Source: Diogma glabrata
Taxonomy: Eukaryota; Arthropoda; Insecta; Diptera; Cylindrotomidae
Length of the DNA: 64,000 bases
NCBI GenBank assembly: GCA_963693315.1
Contig: OY856186.1
Span: forward strand, 133,069,841-133,133,840
Reading direction: 5' to 3'
Part shown: positions 22,659-34,028 of the stretch, one piece after another
Numbering within the stretch: the stretch's first letter is position 1
How the letters are laid out: each line of letters begins with the position of its first letter
Translations under genes and position numbers: made by a program
Notes under the pieces: model-generated
The model's database searches: none
What the model saw: the letters and a program-made list of their open reading frames with translations, nothing else
What the model was told of the DNA's origin: nothing

Positions 22659-25553
22659 TATAACTCTTAATTCTTTTAATCCGCATGAAGGGATCAGTTT
22701 TTATTGATTTGTTAGTTTTTTTATTCGTGATCCATGGGTGTGACAAACCGGCGTACTCGTTCCTGCTGTTGGATATGAGTTAACGTGAGATATCACACCA
22801 CTGGCAATAGTAGAGAGATATCACTAGCCAAGGTGATGTCTTAGGGGTGCTGGCGGATGATCTGTATTCAGTCAACGTTAGCACCATCAATATAAGTTTT
22901 GGAATATTCTATGGCATGCTGTTGCTTGCTAGAAGAAACGAGTCGTCATATAAATGTATCTGGGCTTTGATCATTGAGGAAGATAGTGCGTCACATAATC
23001 AAGGATTATGCCACTAGCTGAAGTATTGGGAACTCCATTTTAGTTTTGTTCCTGCAAATGTTTAAAACAAATTTACTTTTTATATAATGAAAAACTTGTG
23101 AATAGTTAAACTCAAATAACTATTTATAAAATATTGCTTATCCTGCATATTTTATAATCTAAGTATAAAACATATATAGAACAAAAAAATACAAAAAAAA
23201 ATGTTTTAAACAATAGAAAACGCGTTTTAAACAAAAATACAGTTTTTTTGGTTTTTTTTTAAGTGTTTTTAACCAACGCTGGGTTTTTTAAAAGGTTTTT
23301 ATGTGTTGTTGTGACACATTTTGTAATTCCAATAACACAACAATTTTTATTTACAAAAACAAATTAAATAAGTTTTATGAAAAACATAGAGATATAAGGG
23401 GAAGCCGCAAAATAGATCATCAAAGTTCAATAAAACAACAACTTACCTTGTTTATATTTCAAAGCTACTAAAGTTGTTTTCATTGTTTTTATTAAAATTT
23501 AACTGTTACTCAATATACACACCACCAACTTTTGATTCTACGATTATTCCACAAAGTTTTATTTAATTGTATTCCAAATATTGAAGTGATGTGCTGCAAG
23601 TAATAATACACTATTAAAACATGGTTTAACAATTACGGCAAACTTGTAATTTTATTAAAATATCAGATTACGTTGTCTCATTTATGTTAAAATGAAGGGG
23701 AATCCGTAAAATAGTTCATCATTAAGAACAATCAGAATACGAAGTTCAATAAAACAACAACTTACCTGGTTTATTTTAAGGCCTATAAAGTGGTTTTAAT
23801 TGCAGTTTGACTCCAAAAATCATTAGTAGTTATTTTCCCGAATTCTTCTTTAGTACGAATTGCCTACAGTTCACCAATTTGGCTGCCATTTTAGTTTTTT
23901 TTTAGGTCTTAAAAGGTATCTTTGTGTTGTTGTGACAAATTTTGTAATTCCTGCTACACAACACTTTTTATTTAAAAAAAGAAATAAAAAAAATAATTTA
24001 CATTAAAAATTGATTAACTTTTATGATTTTTTTATAATTAATTAACCTAATAGTCCCTGAGCCATCACCTATTTAATTTGATGATCACCACATATTTTAT
24101 ACTTCGTAAGGCGCTTGTCCTTGATGAGTCCTACAACGTTTTTACCTGCCGTTTTCCTTGATTCGGCCGCTTTTTTCCTCGGGAAACTCCGAAACATGAC
24201 GATTTTCCAGGGTCTTGTATATTTATTACCATAGTTTTGTTATTTATCAAAGGGGGTGGAAATTTGTTTTAGAAAACGAGAGTAAATTTGTCCGACAAGA
24301 AATTGTTTGCTTTTGTCGGATCCGACAACTCAAACTCGACAAAATACCAGGGTATTGAAAAGCAATTCCCACAAAACTAGTTTTCACAGGATTGTTTAAC
24401 AAAAATTAGAGAAACTGAAGGGTCATGTTGTCCGACAAATTTTCGGCCGCGTTTTTCCAGTCCGACGACTGGAAGTCGGAATCCTGACGGGGTAGTGTTT
24501 ATTGATTACCACATGTCGAATAAAAATGAAACACGATAAAAAACCATTTGTTATTATAAAAATCGAGTTGTCCGACAAAAATATAGCCCCGTTCGGCCAG
24601 TCCGACAGTAAAATGAGGAAAATATTTCAGGAGAACGACTATTTTTGTTTCTTTGTTAAAATTGCTAATATTCATGAACAAATTTAAGTATAAATTTATA
24701 ACGTAACATTTTTTAAAGAAACGTCGTTTACAGATGGCACTGTAGAAAGATGAAAAACGTGTTCTAGACAGAGTTGTGAAAACTTGACCTCGAACAATTT
24801 ATATCATCAAAAAATTTTAACCACTGAAGTTCGAGAAAATAATGAACAATTAGAATTTTAATTGGACTAAAAATCTTTAAAATTAAATATCTCAAGAACA
24901 CGAATTAACACCTCTTTGTAAATTTGATATATTTTAAAGTAAGGTTAGAGCTATATTAAAAAAAAAAAGTTAAAATTTAATTGATTTTAAAATTTTTTGT
25001 TAATGGAAGTTGTTTGAAAAAATGAAGAAAAATTCGAATTTCAGTCGTACTAAAAATCTTTAAAATTAAATATCTCAAGAACAAAAATTAACGGCTCTGA
25101 GTTAATTTGAAATATTTTAGAATAAGGATAGAACTATTTTCAGAAAAAAAATTAATTAAATTCCAATTGATCTTCGACCCTAGCGCCATCTTTAAAAAAG
25201 TTGTTTTAATATTTTTATTTAAAAATTAATTATAGAAACAATTAATTAATTTTTTTCAAAGGACTACCTAATCATCTACAAACAAAAAAAAGTTTGATGA
25301 AATCGGTATAGCCGTTCTTGAGCAATTTAATTTCCAAGTTACATCAGATTGGCAGAATTTTCATTTTTGATTCATGTTGGGGTGCCCCTCCCCCTATGCT
25401 CAAACTATGCATTTTAAAAAAATTTTAAAATAAGTTGTTTTTTTTATTTTCTCCATACTACTTATATGGCAAGTTTCAGGAAATTCAAAAATGGTCAAGT
25501 TCAAATTTCGAATTTTCCACCTGCGTAGATCACGTTTTTCATCTAAAGAAAAA

Positions 25554-25610
25554 CTTGCTTTTGACTCTTTTGATATAACATCTGGTGTTCAACAAGGTGA
25601 TTTACAATGA
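25554..25610 (+). pseudogene. Short non-LTR reverse transcriptase scrap (SGVQQGDL)
   Basis: The frame reads LAFDSFDITSGVQQGDL and then a stop. This is the segment of a non-LTR reverse transcriptase just after the part kept in copies 0-2 (usual form: F.ITSGVRQGD.LSP). It lies in copy 3 of the TIR element and suggests that one reverse-transcriptase insert was trimmed differently in different copies. Confidence 0.65.
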
Positions 25611-25675
25611 TAAAAAAGTTGTCACAACAGCAGCCAGCTAGTATTCGTCGAAGAGGAAAACCCAGACAACGCGAG

Positions 25676-25676
25676 A

Positions 25677-25719
<43 letters not shown>
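25676..25719. repeat. GA microsatellite
   Basis: A run of GAGAAAGAGAAAGAGAGAG and further GA units, about 44 bp, inside the loop of the rearranged TIR element. Confidence 0.95.
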
Positions 25720-26366
25720 GTTTAAAAATCTACATAGTAATGACTAATGACTACAGTTATTATAATTTCATTAAATTATTATGAAATTATTTAATAACTT
25801 TTTATTGTTATTTATAATTTTCATCACTTTATAATATTTAATAACAAATATCTAAAATTATTGACTAATGTTGATATATCGTGGATGATGATATTGAGCG
25901 TACGCTATCGTCTTTGAAATTATGACATTTTTCGATATTTAGCAGAGACTAATTTGTCGGACAAGTGTATCAGAGTAAAATAATATTAATTAAAACTATA
26001 AAAAAAAATTAGACATGTGGTAATCAATAAACAATACCCCGATTCCGACTTCCAGTCGTCGGACTGGAAAAACGCGGCCAAAAATTTGTCGGACAATATG
26101 ACCCTTCAATTTCGCTAATTTTTGTTAAACAATCCTGTGAAAATCAGCTTCGTGGTAATTAATTTTCAGTACCCCGGTATTTTGGCCTGTTTGAGTTGTC
26201 GGACTCCGCAAAAGCAGACAATTTTTTGTCGGACAAATTAACCCTCGTTTTCTAAAACAAATTTCCACTCCCTTTAATAAATAACAAAATTATGTTAATA
26301 AATATACAAGACCCTGGGAAATCGTCATGTTTCGGAGTTTCCCGAGGAAAAAAGCGGCCGAATCAA

Positions 26367-27558
26367 AGCTTTAATCATTGAGGAAGATAGTGCGTCACAT
26401 AATCAAGGATTACGCCACAAGCTGAAGTATTGGGAACTCCATTTTAGTTTTGTTCCTGCAAATGTTTAAAACAAATTTACTTTTTATATAATGAAAAACT
26501 TGTGAGTAGTTAAACTCAAATAACTGGATGAACAATAAGAATATTTTAATTCTGAAACCAGTTTTGGATTCCTCTAATTAAACGTTAAGATTTTTAATCA
26601 GAAAAAATTTTACGTGTTTCGTGGCGGTATCGAACCCCAGCCGTCAGTAACACAAATTCGATACCTTGTGTTATACACGTTTTATCAACTGAGCCATTCA
26701 ATTGACAAGTTTTATAGACATTTTTAGATGGTGAATTGAAACGTCATCAACAATTACAATGAAAATCAACTATTTCACAAGCCGCTATTTCACAAACATT
26801 TTGTTTGCCGCTTGAAACGACATGATACCTTAATTAATTATTTCTAATTAATTTATCCTATCACTTTTTATCTTTTATTTTATTTTTATTTTCTCAATCC
26901 CATCATGAAATATTGGCCTATGTCATATTTTATATGTGATAGGATTTATTGTTTGGTTATCCATGTATTACAAAACATATAGAAAATAACAAACAAAAAA
27001 GATTTGTGTCCATTAACATCCTTAGAACGCATGTTGTTGTGGGACCTTGGTCTTAAAAGGTTTTTTTTGTGTTGTTGTGATACATATTGTAATACCTTCT
27101 ACTACACAACACACTTTATTAAATAAAAAACAACTCAAAACCAATAGCGGATGCTTGGTGTTTTCTTTTAAAATTAGTAAAATAATTGTTTTAACAATTT
27201 AAAAATGGTGACAAATAAATGGATTGACAGTTTACCATTTGTCAAATCATTAATTACAAATACACATACATTAATATTTACCTAATTGTTCAAAATAACT
27301 GCAAATTCGATTTAACCCTGAAATAGTACAATATAAATTAATTTACTTACAAATATGAGCCCTTAATTATGAAAGTGGTCTAAGTCAAAATTTGAATAAA
27401 TGAGATTTGCCGTTATTGCGCATCAAATTATTTTAAACTACTAAATTAATGAATGTAATATTACGATATTGTCTAAAAGGATTTCTTATTAATAGTACTT
27501 GTTATTTGAAATATTTTATTTAATTCATTTAGTGGCCTAAGTCAAAATTTGAGCAATA
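26367..27558 (+). repeat. Second copy of the 11.4-12.3 / 14.6-14.9 kb block, without the CACTA element
   Basis: The sequence follows 11432-12332 and then passes straight to 14598-14905. It includes the tRNA-like stretch (26626-26696) and the hairpin module near 27068. The join at about 27253-27256 (TTAATTACAAATAC) is the unoccupied form of the CACTA target. The copy ends where the first small TIR element is inserted. Confidence 0.8.
26619..26699 (-). repeat. tRNA-like promoter stretch, second copy
   Basis: B box GGTTCGATACC at 26626-26636 and A-box-like TGGCTCAGTTGA at 26685-26696 on the minus strand, as at 11690-11775. It lacks the short TTATACG duplication present in the other copy. SINE head or tRNA relic. 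Confidence 0.55.
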
Positions 27559-27561
27559 TTA

Positions 27562-28030
27562 TGTCGTTTTCTTTTTGACAAAATAAGTGATCTAATAGCA
27601 AAAATAGTAGCTGTCAGATCACTCTTTTTTGCATTTTGTATTCTTATTGTACAAAAAATTGCTCATTTTTTGATCTGAAAATATTTTTTCTGAATCTAGA
27701 TTTTTTGCTAGATCAAGTTGCAAATACAATAAATTTACACAAATATATTTACAAATCTGTAAAATTAGTAAACAAACAAGACGCCATTTATTTAATATTA
27801 TTTTTTTAAAGTGAAAGCGTTATTTGTTTAAATAAATGTTTTGTTTAAATCGTCTTTTAAATCCAAAATTAATAAAAAATTATTTAATTAAATTCTATTA
27901 ATTAACAAAAACATTAAACGAGAGTTCACAAACACAACTACAAAACTAGATCAAATTTTTTCATATTCGTTTTGTTAAAAAAAAATCTTAAAAAAATCAC
28001 TTTTTCTGCTCTGGCAAAAAGAAAACGACA
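27562..28030 (-). mobile_element. PIF/Harbinger-like MITE 1 (469 bp), TSD TTA
   Basis: The terminal inverted repeats begin TGTCGTTTTCTTTTTG. TTA stands on both sides (27559-27561, 28031-28033). Three-base TTA/TAA duplications with short TIRs are the mark of PIF/Harbinger MITEs. The interior is non-coding and is the reverse complement of MITE 2. Confidence 0.8.
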
Positions 28031-28048
28031 TTAATTTCTCAAATGTAA

Positions 28049-28504
28049 TGTCGAATTCTTTTTGTCCAGAGTGAAAAAGTGATTTTTTTTTCATAAAAAG
28101 AACATGCAAAAATATGATCCAGTTTTGTAGTTGTATTTGTGAACTGTCATTGCATATTTTTGTAATTAATTGTATTTAATTAATTAGTTTGTTATTAATT
28201 CTTAATTTAAAACACGATTTAAACAATATTTTATTTAAAAAGTAACTATTTCACTATTAAAAAATTAAATAAGTAAATGGCATTTTGTTGGTTTACTAAT
28301 TTTGACAGATTTTTTAAATGTGTTTGTATTCTTTATTGTATTTTATGCTTGCTCTAGCTAAAAATCTAGATTCAAACAAAAGTTTTTAGGGCAATAAAAA
28401 AATCATTTTTTTTTGTCAAATAGAACACGTTATGTCAAAAAAACTTGATCTAGATCAAAAATGTGCGTGTTTAGAGCAAGTTTTTTGACAAAAAGAATTC
28501 GACA
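28049..28504 (+). mobile_element. PIF/Harbinger-like MITE 2 (456 bp), TSD TAA
   Basis: The ends read TGTCGAATTCTTTTTGTC on both strands, flanked by TAA (28046-28048, 28505-28507). The interior is related to MITE 1 in the opposite orientation. Only about 18 bp separate it from MITE 1. Confidence 0.8.
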
Positions 28505-28565
28505 TAAGTTTGCCAAAATGTCAAAACAATTTTGTTAGACACGCCCATTCACAGGGATTGTATAA

Positions 28566-29252
28566 TGTTGAATTCTTTTTGCCATATCAAAAATAAAGTT
28601 ATTTTTTTTTCACAAAAAGACTACGAAAAAGTTTGATCTAATTTTGTAGTTGTGTTTGTGAACTGTCATTGAATATTTTTGTATTTAATTGTATACAATA
28701 AAATAAATTTTTATTCATATTAATTTAAAACACAATTTAAACACAACTTTTATTTAAACAATAACTATTCCACTTTAAAAAAATTATATTAGTAAATCGC
28801 GTCTTGTTTGTTTATCAATTTTGACAGAAGTGTAAATGTATGTGTGTTACTCTATTGTATTAAAAACTTGATATACGAAAAAATCTAGATTCAGAAAAAT
28901 CTTTTTAGGGCAGAAAAAGATCACTTTTTTTTGTCAAATAGAATAGAGTTTTTTCTTTAAACTTCAAATCGTTGTATTGCTGCATGGCATCTGTCAAATG
29001 ATAATTAGAAATGAGTAATTACTGCAAAAATAATAATAATGCAAATATAGTAAAAAACAGCTTAAAAACAACGCAAAACAATCTTGATTTGCAAGAAATA
29101 ACAATTTTTTAAAGTTTTCGAAATCCAAATCAGCTGATCACAAATGTCAAGTTTTTTTCGGGAAAAAGGTCTATACGTAATGTCAAAAAAAATTGATCTG
29201 AGATCAAAAAGGGGCGTATTAGAGCAATTTTTTCATCAAAAAGAATTCGACA
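28566..29252 (+). mobile_element. PIF/Harbinger-like MITE 3 (687 bp) with a nested insert, TSD TAA
   Basis: The ends are TGTTGAATTCTTTTTG on the left and, on the other strand, TGTCGAATTCTTTTTG on the right; TAA stands at 28563-28565 and 29253-29255. Compared with MITE 2 it has about 230 extra bases (about 28945-29170) after TGTCAAATAGAA. The insert is unassigned. The 61-codon frame at 29144-29329 is a by-product and not a gene. Confidence 0.75.
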
Positions 29253-29255
29253 TAA

Positions 29256-30159
29256 AGTTATTGTTTGTTATGAAAAATGTGTGTAAAAAATATAAATTTG
29301 AATATGATTTTAAGTTTAAACGGATTTGATCTAAAATTTTTAATAGTAAAATATATTGTTCAAACATATATAACCATAAGGATTTTCAATTTATCTACGA
29401 TGTTTATACATTTATTATTAGTTTATTAGTCGAAATATTGTTATAAATATTAATTAAAATCGAATTTTTAAACCAATTTTTTTGTACCAACAGTACAAGC
29501 TAATTTCGTCAATGTTTAGGAACAGTCATCTTTTAAAGTGGGTTTAAAGGTACTTTGGAGTATTTTCAACCTATGCCAATTTCGTTATATTCAAAAAATG
29601 ACAACTGTTAGAAAAAACTGAATACGATAGAGATTTTAGATAAGTTAGTTCATAGAAGTTTTGTAGTTAAATAAAAATAAGCTTTACAAATCTGTATTCC
29701 CAGCGAATAAAATGCTATCGAATCGTTCATGAATCGTTGAAGAAACTTCTTCTCTGACCAGCAGAATCGTGATGGAAAAGGAATAGAAATTTGTATGAAA
29801 AAAATTAAAATGTCCGCTAGATTCGTGAACGAATGCTCTAGTGCGATTCATCATGTAATACTACCAGTTGAATCTATATGGAATATTCTCCAACGATTCT
29901 ATAGCGAAATTTTGTTAGTTTTACTTAACGATTCAATATAGAAATTTTGTTAGTTTTCTTTAACGATTCTGTAGTGCATAAATCGAAATTAAATTCATAA
30001 AACATTGGAATAATTAAAAATTTTTTTTGTTAAATTTCTTTTACATTTCATGTAAATATTTATTTGAATAAAAATAAAAATAAAATAAAAGATAATATAA
30101 ACATATAAAAAAAGGAAAAATTAATTTTTACATATAAAAAAGGAAGAAAAAATTAATTT
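29256..30159. other. AT-rich DNA with small local duplications
   Basis: No gene is recognised. GAAATTTTGTTAGTTTT followed by CTTAACGATTC or a variant occurs twice at about 29907-29975, and many GAATCG motifs are scattered at 29720-29990. ACATATAAAAAAGGAA is duplicated at about 30104-30150. Confidence 0.5.
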
Positions 30160-30267
30160 TTATTTTGTTTTCTTTTTTTTGAAATGGCGTTGTTTTGATG
30201 CTTTAACTTGATCCCTAACCGTTTTTACACATTCGTCATAAGTTGGATAAGTTTTTTTTCCAGGCAT
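30160..30267 (-). CDS. Possible terminal exon, 35 codons, unrecognised
   Basis: On the minus strand a good splice acceptor (TTTAAATTTTCAG) is followed at once by ATGCCTGG and an open frame of 35 codons ending in TAA at 30162-30160. The product begins MPGKKTYPTYDECVKTVRDQ and ends in a lysine-rich tail. The codon content differs from the surrounding AT-rich DNA. It may be the last exon of a gene to the right, or a passenger in a transposon. Reading could be continuous through the ATG from an upstream exon. I do not recognise the protein. Confidence 0.35.
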   Translation of the reverse strand: MPGKKTYPTYDECVKTVRDQVKASKQRHFKKKKTK

Positions 30268-31289
30268 CTGAAAATTTAAAAAGAAATTTCTTTATTAATA
30301 CTAATTATTTTACTTTATTAAAATATAATTTTAATTTTGAAATATTGTTTTTAAATATGTATATATACTTTTCTAAAGTTTTAACACTATATATATTAAA
30401 TTTCGCACTACAAATTGTTTTTAATTAAATGGATTATCGTTTAAATAACTTCACTATAATTCTCTATCAAATAAAACTTTATTTTTGACACCGAAAAAAT
30501 ATGAACATTTTCGTCTAGATTTTCAATAACAAATGAATTTTTTTAACTAATTTCAGTTGTAACCCCAGCAAAAAAATTCCATAGCAATAAAACTATATGA
30601 ATAATCTTAAAACAATAAAATAATTCTGTTGCCACATTATTTTTCTTTGTGTGCTTATTATTTTTTTTTCATTTTTTTGTTTTTCTTTTGTAATTCAAAC
30701 CAAATTAACCAATCAAAAGTCTTTAAAATTTTATGTAGAGAATCGAGGTAGAATCGTAGTGTAGCCTTCCTATGGAAAAGGTGTAGAAACTTTCTCCTGT
30801 AGAAACGAAATTCGTTGGGTTCGTAAAGATGTGTTCATTTGTATTGCTGGTAATGATGTTAGACTGTTGTTAGTGTGATACTGTTGCTGAAGATGATGGC
30901 ACACAATTTTGCTTTTATGTATTTAATGTTTAAAAATATCGAGAAAAAAATTATTAAAATAAAATCAACAAAATATATACCTTATTCATTATCTTTTATT
31001 TAAGTAGGAAACGGGTAAAAATACATTTTAAGACAAATTTTTCCTAAAATAACGATTAGTTTATACGAGAAATAAATAAAATTTTGAATAAAATCTACTT
31101 ATTTCAAAGAACAGTTCATGCTGCCACCTAAGTTATGTTTGTGTAACTATATACAAATTATACACAGTTATAATTATACACCCTACGATTAAATACAAAC
31201 CCCATCAAACGCACCAATACTACAAATTATATGCTTCACTCAAAAAGTCTAGTTACTTTTCCTTAGATATTTATTCAATGGATTTTCTT
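30268..31289. other. AT-rich DNA, no gene recognised
   Basis: No convincing frame was found. GAATCG and CCCAACGAA-like motifs near 30740-30820 mirror motifs near 29700-29760 (CCCAGCGAA), so this region together with 29.7-30.2 kb may be one decayed TIR element. The match is too weak to call. Confidence 0.35.
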
Positions 31290-31520
31290 AAGATTTTTTT
31301 TTCACAAAACGAATATGAAAAGTTTGATCTAATTTTGTAGTTGTGTTTGTGAACTCTCGTTTAATGTTTTTGTTAATTAATAGTATTTAATTAAATACTT
31401 TTTTATTAATTTTGAATTTAAAACACGATTTAAACAAAACATTTATTTAAACAAATAACGCTTTCACTTTAAAAAAATAATATTAAATAAATGGTGTCTT
31501 GTTTGTTTACTAATTTTACA
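31290..31520 (+). mobile_element. Partial MITE of the same family as 27.5-29.2 kb
   Basis: The phrases GTTTGATCTAATTTTGTAGT, AATTTAAAACACGATTTAAA and TGGTGTCTTGTTTGTTTACT match the interior of MITEs 1-3 in order. Both terminal repeats are missing, so this is a truncated fourth copy. Confidence 0.7.
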
Positions 31521-31684
31521 AACAAACATATTTCACATCAACTTTTGTGTTTTGTTCTTTTCAGACCCGAATTTATAAATTGATTTAGAAAATTCAAAAG
31601 AAAACCCCATAAAAAAAACAAAATAATAAATCCAAAAACAAATACAATTTACAATTGTGTGTGTAAACACAGATGAAAGATTCA

Positions 31685-31820
31685 ACTTAAGCAAGCTACA
31701 GACCTACAATCAAATTGACAATCGAAAACGAAAATAAAATTTAGGGGATTTTTACATTAAAATTTTATTTCGTTTATTTTCGATTGTCAATTTGATTGTA
31801 GGTCTGTAGCTTGCTTTAAG
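31685..31820. repeat. Long hairpin, ~58-bp arms and 17-bp loop
   Basis: The left arm 31685-31742 and the right arm 31760-31820 are reverse complements apart from small indels. The core GCAAGCTACAGACCTACAAT and the following ~18 bases are perfect. It ends next to the TAA target of the element at 31824. It is probably a small foldback insertion, and could give double-stranded RNA if transcribed. Confidence 0.85.
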
Positions 31821-31823
31821 TAA

Positions 31824-32273
31824 TGTGGAGTTCTTTCAGCCAAAAAAAGTGATGTACATAAAAAAAAATTGATGTAAATCAATTGGTCGTGTTCTTTCAG
31901 ACAAAATTTTTAATGTTTTTTTTTATGTACATCAATTTTATGAAATTGAGATTTTTTTGATAAATTTGTCTTCCAGCAAAAACTAATACAAACAAACACA
32001 CACGTATAAAAACAATAACAAACTTGATTCCATTTTTTGAATTTATTATTTGTGGATAGTTTTTGTGATTATTTGGTGAATTTTATAAAATTAAATATAA
32101 ATCTGTGTAAAGTGCATAAATATTTTGTGTTTACACAATTATTTTAATGTAAATTTAAATCGAAAATGTTTTGTTTTGTTACCACTACAACAATATTTAA
32201 AATCATGCGGTTTGTCTGTTCTTTCAGCCAAGTTAAAAATTGATGTACATCAAAAACCTGAAAGAACTCCACA
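31824..32273. mobile_element. MITE (450 bp), TIR TGTGGAGTTCTTTCAG, TSD TAA
   Basis: TGTGGAGTTCTTTCAG begins both ends on opposite strands, and TAA lies at 31821-31823 and 32274-32276. A shorter GTTCTTTCAG motif is repeated inside near each end (about 31894, 32218). It is non-coding. The TIR differs from the 27-29 kb family, so this is a second PIF/Harbinger-like family. Confidence 0.8.
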
Positions 32274-32311
32274 TAAATATAAATTGATTGAAGTTTCAAT
32301 TTAGAAATCAT

Positions 32312-32421
32312 CTAAACAAGAAAATTAAAATATGTTTCATCGCCGATGTGCTCAGTATGTAAGACACCAAGAATTTGAACGGTTTCTCTGATGAGTGTCA
32401 GTTGTAATCCTGGCACGAACC
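32312..32421 (-). CDS. Candidate terminal exon (E3) of an unrecognised gene
   Basis: After the acceptor TTTTTTTGTAG the minus strand has a single open frame of 35 codons. It reads FVPGLQLTLIRETVQILGVL, then HTEHIGDETYFNFLV and a TAG at 32314-32312. The composition is much richer in GC than the flanks and the peptide looks like an ordinary globular helix. The first two bases complete a split codon, which fits the one-base overhang of the candidate exon at 39423. The protein is unrecognised. A MITE lies 36 bp beyond the stop. Confidence 0.4.
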
Positions 32422-34024
32422 CTACAAAAAAAATTTTTAAAGTTAAGTAAAAAATTTTCTTAGAAAAAATGAAAAATAATTTCGAATTGCAAAATTCAAG
32501 TGAATTCCAATAGGCACTTAAGTTTAATCACAAAATCTCCCCAAAATTTAAAATTACATTTTGGTATGAGATTTGTACAAAATTTCACATTCATAATAAT
32601 TTTTCATTGATCAAGACCAATAAAATTCTAAAATTAATTGTTACATAATATAAAAATATTAAAATTGTTGTCCCGAAACGAGAAATATATGACAAACCAC
32701 TTTCAAAATTATGGGCTCATAAAAGTGAAATATTATACCTAATACAACAATCATCAGTTTTATTATTAATTGATTTTCAAAACACGTTATTTTAATCACA
32801 ATTTGTTTAAAAACATTCATCACAAATATATCGATTAAAAAACTGATTATGTCAATGCCATATTTTGTATATTTATTTTTAAGGTGTTATTTTTTATAAA
32901 CATTTTATAACAATTTGAAATATGTATTTAACTCTGATTTAAAGAACAAAAAATTCTTATTTCATTAGAAATTCAATCAGCTAGTTAAACAATATTATGG
33001 CAAACAATTTTATGTGGCCTACGTTTTCCTTTTAATATGAACTTTAGAATGAATTGAATATAAATTTATTTTAACTGAGCAAAAACATTCATTTTCAAAG
33101 GAAAAAAAGAAAATGAATGTATAATATTATTTTATTCAATAAATTTAATGGCCTGTTAAATTTATTTAAATAATTTAATTAATTAATGTATGCATTCATT
33201 TCAAAAAGATGATATACATATTTTTGCGTAGCAATTTTTGGTTGTATTGAGCTGTCTTTATAATTACTTTTTTAACTAAACTGAATGACGATTGTTTTTA
33301 AAACTAATTTAATATTTAAACAATTAATTGAATTTTTTATTTAAATTTAAAAATATTATCAATGTAAAATCAAAATTTTACTACCTTTATAATAGGGGGT
33401 ATTTGTAAGCGCAATACAAGTTTAAACAAATCAAAGTACAAAATTGCTACTTTTTAATCCCCAACGTGAACTACTTTGATCTGGATGAATCTCCTTTTTA
33501 AATAAAACTTAAATTTATTTTCACATATACATTAATTCGTGAAAACTTAGGTGGTGTTTTATCATAATTTAATTATTATGTACACAGGTACTTTTTAGAA
33601 ATAAGGACCACGTGATTTTTAAATGTATCACTTTTTATGTCAGAAAACATTTTTCTTATTGTAAATGTGTGAGGTATCAAATCACTGCATTTAATTTGTA
33701 ATATAATCACATTTATATTTTTTAACTTTTTGATTATCTTATAAAAATATAATTGGATAAATAGGAAAAATAAAATTGCATTAAATGAAACAAAAGAAGA
33801 TTTACTTACATTGTATAAACCAATAAAAATAATATTTAATAAACCTCTAATGTTTATTTACAAATCAACTCTGAATTATAAAAAACTGAATTTTCAAAAA
33901 TCTAAAAACAATACGAGTGATTTTGCTAAATATAATTTAAATTTCTAAATAATAAAAGTAATGTTTCTTTAAACATTTGATTTGTGATTGATTGATCACA
34001 TTATTTTATTTATATTTTATGATA
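32422..34024. other. AT-rich DNA, nothing recognised
   Basis: No exon-like island, repeat array or terminal repeats were seen on either strand. If the exon group at 39.8-32.3 kb is real, this would be intron. Confidence 0.4.
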
Positions 34025-34028
34025 TTAA

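Larger units (their letters stand above)
15575..23620 (+). repeat. Tandem duplication, unit 3,779 bp (two full units plus part of a third)
   Basis: Sequence from about 15.6 to 19.3 kb is repeated at 19.3-23.1 kb with a fixed offset of 3,779 bp; the first 300 bp of the first unit differ slightly and have an 11-bp shorter offset. From about 15903 to 23620 the two read as identical wherever I compared them. A third, more diverged unit begins at 23.1 kb. Each unit holds 1.1 kb of left flank, one 2,385-bp TIR element and 460 bp of dispersed repeat. Near-identity implies a very recent duplication, or an assembly duplication. Confidence 0.85.
24053..26366 (+). mobile_element. Long-TIR DNA element, copy 3 (rearranged, right end deleted)
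   Basis: The left end, after TA at 24051, matches copies 1 and 2 with scattered substitutions. The body matches until about 25553 and then changes. The right arm (about 25950-26366) pairs with the left arm over about 400 bp, further inward than in copies 1 and 2, so the original arms were longer. The outermost ~70 bp and about 300 bp beyond are deleted: sequence jumps from CCGAATCAA directly to GCTTTAATCATTGAGG. This is the older relative of the tandem pair. Confidence 0.7.

Noticed and set aside
25945..26366. Separate solo LTR at 26 kb
   Set aside because: It is the reverse complement of the left arm of TIR element copy 3, that is, its right arm, and not an LTR.
32380..32420. Hammerhead-ribozyme-like CTGATGA, a 7-bp stem II (GTGTCAG/CTGGCAC) and GAA on the plus strand
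   Set aside because: No partner strand for stem III (after GAAC) and no stem I were found on either side, and the minus strand reads as an exon-like coding frame, which explains the sequence better.
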